Shown here one piece after another: positions 23,243 to 26,598 of a DNA stretch of 26,598 nucleotides. Both the position numbers and the translations under genes were made by a program. Within the stretch, counting starts at the first letter, position 1, and each line of letters begins with the position of its first letter. The notes beneath the pieces are model-generated. The model did no database searches. It was not told where the DNA came from and worked only from the letters and a program-made list of their open reading frames with translations. Source of the DNA: a virus; the IMG/VR virus record IMGVR_UViG_3300009285_008383, positions 1 through 26,598 of that record. One strand, written 5' to 3'.

Positions 23243-24016
23243 CTATGGACTGATATTCAGAAACGGTACTGGCGCTCCTCCTCCCATATAAACAGGAAGA
23301 ACTCCATTCCATTTTTCCAACGCGAGTCTTTGCAATAACTCTACTGTCAATGTTTGTTTTAATAGCTCTTGTTCTTTTGCCTTTGCTTCTGCCCGTTTTA
23401 CTGTCGCGTCTGCTTCGAACTGAGCTTGTTGTCGCTGTTGTTCGGCGATAACTTTATGCTCAATTGCTTTCTCAAATTCTTCAGAGAATCCGATGTCTTT
23501 AAGTGCAACCTCTTGTAAAACAGCACCATACTTAGCCAAACGAAGAGAAAGATCGTCAAAAATCTGCTGCTTGATCTCTACCCGTTTATCCAACATCTCT
23601 TCAATGTTGTGTTTGGCGGTTGCTGCTTTTACTGATTCCTGAACCTGCGGGTCAATAATTTTAGTTTTAACATCCTCTTCCCGTCCGATGGTTCGAAGAA
23701 TTTCTGCTACCGCATCAGGATTGATACGATAAGTAACGGCAACTTTTACTTTTACGTCTTGCTGGTCGTTGCTCGCTGCGTCTGCATCTGCTTCATCGGT
23801 ATGGGTTCTGGTATCAAATACTACAATGTCTTTCGTAATTGAATTGTAAAAATACCAGCCTTCCGGGAACACTGTTCCTGTTACCCGTCCTTTAACAACC
23901 TCAACACCGCGATGCCCCGGGCCGATAAATGCAAATGGGCCGAAGAGTAGCAACACGAAAATAAATACCAACAATAATCCAGCACCAATGGCAACTATCT
24001 TAATTGTGTTTTCCAT
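23243..24016 (-). CDS. SPFH/prohibitin-like membrane protein
   Basis: This 257-residue protein has an N-terminal membrane segment (residues 6-28, IVAIGAGLLLVFIFVLLLFGPF). An SPFH/Band 7 domain follows: RGVEVVKGRVTGTVFPEGWYF, NDQQDVKVKVAVTYRINPDAV and a helix with KAATAKHNIEEMLDKRVEI. Residues about 170-225 form an Ala/Glu-rich coiled coil (AEQQRQQAQFEADATVKRAEA), then EKWNGVLPVYMGGG. SPFH proteins assemble into large membrane rings and control membrane proteases and lipid domains. A phage copy could guard a membrane protein from proteolysis or reshape the host membrane. The start ATG follows AGGAGGTG. It overlaps the tiny membrane gene upstream by 17 bases. Confidence 0.85.
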   Translation of the reverse strand: MENTIKIVAIGAGLLLVFIFVLLLFGPFAFIGPGHRGVEVVKGRVTGTVFPEGWYFYNSITKDIVVFDTRTHTDEADADAASNDQQDVKVKVAVTYRINPDAVAEILRTIGREEDVKTKIIDPQVQESVKAATAKHNIEEMLDKRVEIKQQIFDDLSLRLAKYGAVLQEVALKDIGFSEEFEKAIEHKVIAEQQRQQAQFEADATVKRAEAKAKEQELLKQTLTVELLQRLALEKWNGVLPVYMGGGAPVPFLNISP

Positions 24017-24137
24017 GCTTTTTCACCTCCTTCTGTCCTTGCTTTCTTCCAAATTCGATAAGTATGTGAGTCACCGCATAGAGAAAACCACCCAAAAGCG
24101 CACCGACCAGAATCCCGACTACCCAAATCTTAGCCAT
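24000..24137 (-). CDS. 45-residue single-span membrane protein paired with SPFH
   Basis: The ATG at 24137 sits behind a strong AGGGAGGCGAT site. Residues 3-26 are hydrophobic (KIWVVGILVGALLGGFLYAV), with Gly spacing that suits helix packing, and the tail is very basic (RKQGQKEVKKHGKH). The end overlaps the SPFH start, whose own Shine-Dalgarno lies inside this frame, so the two are coupled. Small membrane partners of SPFH rings are known in principle, but this protein is not recognisable as any of them. Confidence 0.65.
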   Translation of the reverse strand: MAKIWVVGILVGALLGGFLYAVTHILIEFGRKQGQKEVKKHGKHN

Positions 24138-24179
24138 ATCGCCTCCCTTCTGTTTTTCGTTTTGTCCATTGTATCGCTT

Positions 24180-24389
24180 TTAATTCTTCAGTTTTTTTAA
24201 TTCTGCTTGTAGGTTTTTCAAATCGTCTTTATGTTCTTCGGCATATTTTATTTGAGCTTCTAACACACATCGCTTACACCACCATTGACTCATACCATGA
24301 ATCCACCCCATGACTCCGGTGTCACCAACCCACCGTACTGTTCCTTTTCGTTTATGACAGTGTTCACAAATGATGTCTTTTTGCTTCAT
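24180..24389 (-). CDS. Small zinc-ribbon protein downstream of E1
   Basis: This 69-residue protein has ICEHCHKRKG and, 22 residues on, WWCKRCVLEAQIKYAEE, giving a CxxC/CxxC zinc ribbon, followed by a charged helix (EEHKDDLKNLQAELKKL). It starts at an ATGA overlap with the E1-like gene, so both are made together. It could hand partners to the E1 or bind nucleic acid. It is too Cys-rich and short to be a ubiquitin-like protein. Confidence 0.65.
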   Translation of the reverse strand: MKQKDIICEHCHKRKGTVRWVGDTGVMGWIHGMSQWWCKRCVLEAQIKYAEEHKDDLKNLQAELKKLKN

Positions 24390-25024
24390 ACGATCTCCCT
24401 TGGAAAAAATCTGTTCCCCGTAAGTTCTCTTTTCTTTCCCGTCTTGAGAAAATCCTGAGCAACCAGAGATCCGAACGCTGCTACCATGCGAACAAATGAT
24501 GCAGCCCCCTCTAATTCACAAATATCCAGTCCGTCGGCATCTTCCGGTGGTTGGTATTCTTCGTTCCAGAGAATCGACCATGTAAAACTTGGTGAGAATC
24601 CCACATGGAAACAGGGAATCTCAAAAGGAAGACATGATTCTTGAATGATTCGCCGTGCTTTTTGGTTGTCGAAACAATCAACAACTAAATGTGGAGATGG
24701 AGCTACTCCTGTTTCAATAGTTCCATCCCCTCCGCCTATAAATGGGCCGCCTAATATTGGCCCGAGATCCCACGGTGTTTCTATTTTTTTATTGACAACA
24801 CTTATCTTTCTATTCATTTTATGAACGACATATTCCAATGCGTCTACCTTTAGCATCCCGATATGATCGGAAATATATGCTTGAGTATTTGCCCTCACAT
24901 TGCGCTCTGCCACCTTGTCGAAATCCAAGACGGTAATTGCGTGTTCATCACGAAGATCAGAAGCCAATGAAACAGTTAGTAAAGATCCTAAACTCCCCGC
25001 ACCACAAATAAGAATGGTTTTCAT
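24386..25024 (-). CDS. ThiF/E1-like adenylating enzyme
   Basis: This 212-residue protein starts with MKTILICGAGSLGS (nucleotide loop, residues 8-13). VLDFDKVAERNVRANTQ follows (36-48, the D-x-D-x-V...N-x-x-R-Q pattern), then VVDCFDNQKAR in place of the E1 DN motif. A Cys lies in GLDICELEGAASF, a fit for the thioester Cys. E1 and ThiF enzymes adenylate the C-terminus of a small ubiquitin-like or sulfur-carrier protein. There is no CxxC zinc pair, as in some bacterial conjugation systems. The chosen ATG is four bases after the JAMM stop; an in-frame ATG at 25063 is possible. No ubiquitin-like partner or E2 was found in the window. Confidence 0.8.
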   Translation of the reverse strand: MKTILICGAGSLGSLLTVSLASDLRDEHAITVLDFDKVAERNVRANTQAYISDHIGMLKVDALEYVVHKMNRKISVVNKKIETPWDLGPILGGPFIGGGDGTIETGVAPSPHLVVDCFDNQKARRIIQESCLPFEIPCFHVGFSPSFTWSILWNEEYQPPEDADGLDICELEGAASFVRMVAAFGSLVAQDFLKTGKKRELTGNRFFPREIV

Positions 25025-25028
25025 TTTC

Positions 25029-25496
25029 TTAATTGACTTTTTTGAATTCTTTTTCGTCTCCATAGCTTCGCTGCAACAGTATCCACCCGTACCACTCGGG
25101 CTCATCTTCAGGGTCTTTGTGGATAACGTCGGATTCCTCAATAATTTCCCACTGTCTTTTCCCTTTACGGATCAGCCATTCTTCTTTGGACTCCAGCTTG
25201 AGGAAATACGTGACTTCGTGAAAATGCCCTTCACATTCGGATATAGTTGCAATTCTACAACTAAATGGATACATAGCGAGTCCTTGGGCAAGAAGCGTTG
25301 TCCGGTCTTCTTCGCTTAGTTCTTTCATTCCCGGCGGGTGAACGTGGGAAAGTGTATAGACAATACCGGGAGAGGTTTTGTGAAGTTTCCAGAGAAGTTC
25401 GGGAGGAAACACAGTGAGTCCGGCAGAACCGTCAACTAAATGAAGGATGTTTTTTTGTGGAGAGATGATTGCGCCTGTTTCCCTATAGAAGGTCAT
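25029..25496 (-). CDS. JAMM (JAB/MPN) metalloprotease
   Basis: This 155-residue protein contains a perfect JAMM motif: HVHPPGMKELSEED gives H51-x-H53, seven residues, S61-x-x-D64. Glu6 in RETGAIIS matches the catalytic Glu of the first strand. Such zinc enzymes remove ubiquitin-like tags or process precursors of sulfur carriers. The second half is highly charged with aromatic residues and has no recognised domain. The gene is ATGA-coupled to the endonuclease upstream and directly precedes the E1-like gene. The pair E1 plus JAMM is known from several bacterial ubiquitin-like systems and some phages. Confidence 0.82.
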   Translation of the reverse strand: MTFYRETGAIISPQKNILHLVDGSAGLTVFPPELLWKLHKTSPGIVYTLSHVHPPGMKELSEEDRTTLLAQGLAMYPFSCRIATISECEGHFHEVTYFLKLESKEEWLIRKGKRQWEIIEESDVIHKDPEDEPEWYGWILLQRSYGDEKEFKKVN

Positions 25497-26335
25497 GTTA
25501 TTTGGTCTAAAATTTCTTGCTCGTTAAGTTTATCCTGAATAAAAATAAAGCTTTTCCACCCATATTGAGCGAAATGATCCCGGCGTTTCTCAATGTAATC
25601 CCCCTGATGGTGATAAACATTTCCTACTTCAATCAGTATCTTTTTCCCATTGATGTTTACGAAGTCTGGATTCTTTCCTCCGATCCAAAAGTCTCCATTT
25701 CCTGTGTATTTATAGGGTAAATGGTGTTTTTGGATTATCCTTATCATTTGTTCTTCAAGAGATGTAGGACGAATCAATAATCCTTTTAACATCACTTGGT
25801 GTTGTTTTTCACACCATTCTTTATTTTCCCACAACTTTTTTATAGCAGGCTTAGGAGCACTCGAAGCGCAATGGAGTGAACAAAACTTTCCTCCTCCTCT
25901 TTTTATTTGATAAGGAAAAACTAAAAAACTTTCCCCACATATTTTACAGAAGGTGGTTATTTTCCCTCCCTTCCAATTGCTTGCTTTTTCTCCTCTATAA
26001 TTCTCACTAAATCTTTTTTTACTTTCGTTAGACCATTTTTTTCCTATACCATTTAAGCTCATTTTTCTTTTACTTTCTTCTGTATGTTTTTTTCCCAAAT
26101 TGGCCAATCTTATCTTTCTTTTATGTTCTTCTGATAGTTTTCTTCCTATCAACCATGGCTTCGTTTTGCCCAGTGTTGAACTTGAAATTTTCTTTTTAGT
26201 TGCGTTCGAACGCATAGCTACTCCTTTTTGCCCTTTATTCCAAGGTATTTGCCCTTTTTTAAATTGAGTACTGAGAGAATAGGCAATTCCCTTAATAAAT
26301 CTTCCGTAGGTATCTCGTGTATGTTTATTTTGCAT
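25493..26335 (-). CDS. Homing endonuclease: NUMOD3-like repeats, zinc finger and Vsr-like nuclease
   Basis: This 280-residue protein begins with NUMOD3-like repeats (IPWNKGQKG, KLSEEHKRKIRLANLGKKH and variants, residues about 30-105), DNA-contacting modules of homing enzymes. A GEKASNWKGG motif leads into a zinc finger (FCKICGESF...FCSLHCASS). The C-terminal domain has SLEEQMIRIIQKHHLPY, KNPDFVNINGKKILIEVGN and DYIEKRRDHFAQYGW. This matches a Vsr-like PD-(D/E)xK or EDxHD nuclease rather than HNH. The gene is very AT-rich like the HNH gene at 797, a sign of transfer. It lies between an unrecognised gene and the JAMM gene and is coupled to the latter by ATGA. Confidence 0.82.
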   Translation of the reverse strand: MQNKHTRDTYGRFIKGIAYSLSTQFKKGQIPWNKGQKGVAMRSNATKKKISSSTLGKTKPWLIGRKLSEEHKRKIRLANLGKKHTEESKRKMSLNGIGKKWSNESKKRFSENYRGEKASNWKGGKITTFCKICGESFLVFPYQIKRGGGKFCSLHCASSAPKPAIKKLWENKEWCEKQHQVMLKGLLIRPTSLEEQMIRIIQKHHLPYKYTGNGDFWIGGKNPDFVNINGKKILIEVGNVYHHQGDYIEKRRDHFAQYGWKSFIFIQDKLNEQEILDQIT

Positions 26336-26344
26336 TGTTTCGTA

Positions 26345-26598
26345 TCAAGTTCTCGTTATGTAAAGTGGAGTATCTTTTTGAAACTCCGATGCCAATGCTA
26401 CTATTCCAGAAATGTTATATCGCTTGTCAAACCCCGACAAACAGTAACCAGCATTTTCAACTCTTAACCGTTCATTTAAAATTGTTTTAACAATCTGTCT
26501 TCCGCTTTTCCATATCACTAAATATTTATTGCTCGCTTGTCGCGTTGCAGAGATAAACCTTCCTCCCGCCTCTGTAACTGCACGTTCTATTCTCTCAG
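26345..26598 (-). CDS. C-terminal part of an unrecognised gene (partial)
   Basis: The frame is open from the window edge and ends at a TGA at 26347-26345, giving 83 residues: an Arg/Glu-rich start (ERIERAVTEAGGRFISATRQ), then YLVIWKSGRQIVKTILNERL and a GYCLSGFDKRYNISGIV strand region. It looks like genuine protein, with mixed charge and beta-alpha alternation, but no family is evident. The following endonuclease gene starts nine bases after its stop, so both belong to the same leftward operon. Confidence 0.6.
   Translation of the reverse strand, partial: ERIERAVTEAGGRFISATRQASNKYLVIWKSGRQIVKTILNERLRVENAGYCLSGFDKRYNISGIVALASEFQKDTPLYITRT

Noticed and set aside
24900-25319. Rightward 139-residue frame across E1 and JAMM
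   Set aside because: It runs opposite to two genes with clear catalytic motifs; Phe/Ser/Leu-rich composition indicates a shadow.
26422-26440. Possible minus-strand promoter with TTGACA
   Set aside because: TTGACA occurs inside the partial C-terminal frame (GFDKR), and no good -10 box lies 16-18 bases downstream.

Overview
This window looks like part of the genome of a tailed, podovirus-like bacteriophage, or a prophage of that type. It is moderately AT-rich, uses the standard bacterial stop codons, and is densely packed, with many ATGA stop/start overlaps. No gene identifies the host directly. Two strong sigma70-type promoters give essentially leaderless mRNAs and share the block GTGTGCTATRGT. 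That block, together with a CAP-domain accessory gene, suggests to me a Patescibacteria/CPR-like host, but this is only a guess from recalled promoter style.

Positions 1-21659 are a rightward late-type block. It starts with a small virion-like gene interrupted after only 14 coding bases by a compact group I intron (about 90-283). Then come an HNH endonuclease gene, a head-tail adaptor-like gene (1389-2072), a large tail hub/nozzle-like gene (2086-4017), a second HNH gene, and two tandem paralogous structural genes. These are followed by a LamG-type lectin-like gene and a small Met/Gly-rich gene. A leftward CAP-domain gene with its own promoter (7618-8111) is inserted here like a moron. Next are a Gln-rich coiled-coil protein and a 2109-residue internal virion/polyvalent-type protein with a DnaJ-like HPD motif. 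Peptidase-like proteins follow: one C39-like and one HExxH. A lysis cassette follows: a transglycosylase-like protein, an XhlA-like membrane protein, an M23 endopeptidase and a holin-like protein. After an intrinsic-terminator-like hairpin (19485-19515) comes a run of small coupled genes, including two related mini zinc-binding proteins, an HNH-like protein and a second C39-like protein split in two by an ATGA.

Positions 21656-26598 are transcribed leftward and meet the late block tail to tail with a 4-base overlap. The right-hand part is one tight operon. In transcription order it holds an unrecognised C-terminal fragment, a NUMOD3/Vsr-like homing endonuclease, a JAMM (JAB/MPN) metalloprotease, a ThiF/E1-like enzyme, a zinc-ribbon protein, a 45-residue membrane protein, an SPFH/prohibitin-like membrane protein, and a truncated second ThiF/E1. 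A promoter embedded at the end of that relic drives a second operon: SWIM zinc finger, MerR-like HTH, zinc ribbon, single-stranded DNA-binding protein and a small acidic protein.

The most interesting points are the group I intron just inside a start codon, the phage-borne E1-JAMM-SPFH cassette with a broken E1 paralogue, the two near-identical leaderless promoters, and the J-domain-like segment inside a giant virion protein. All calls come from reading the sequence and motifs by eye; no database search was run.
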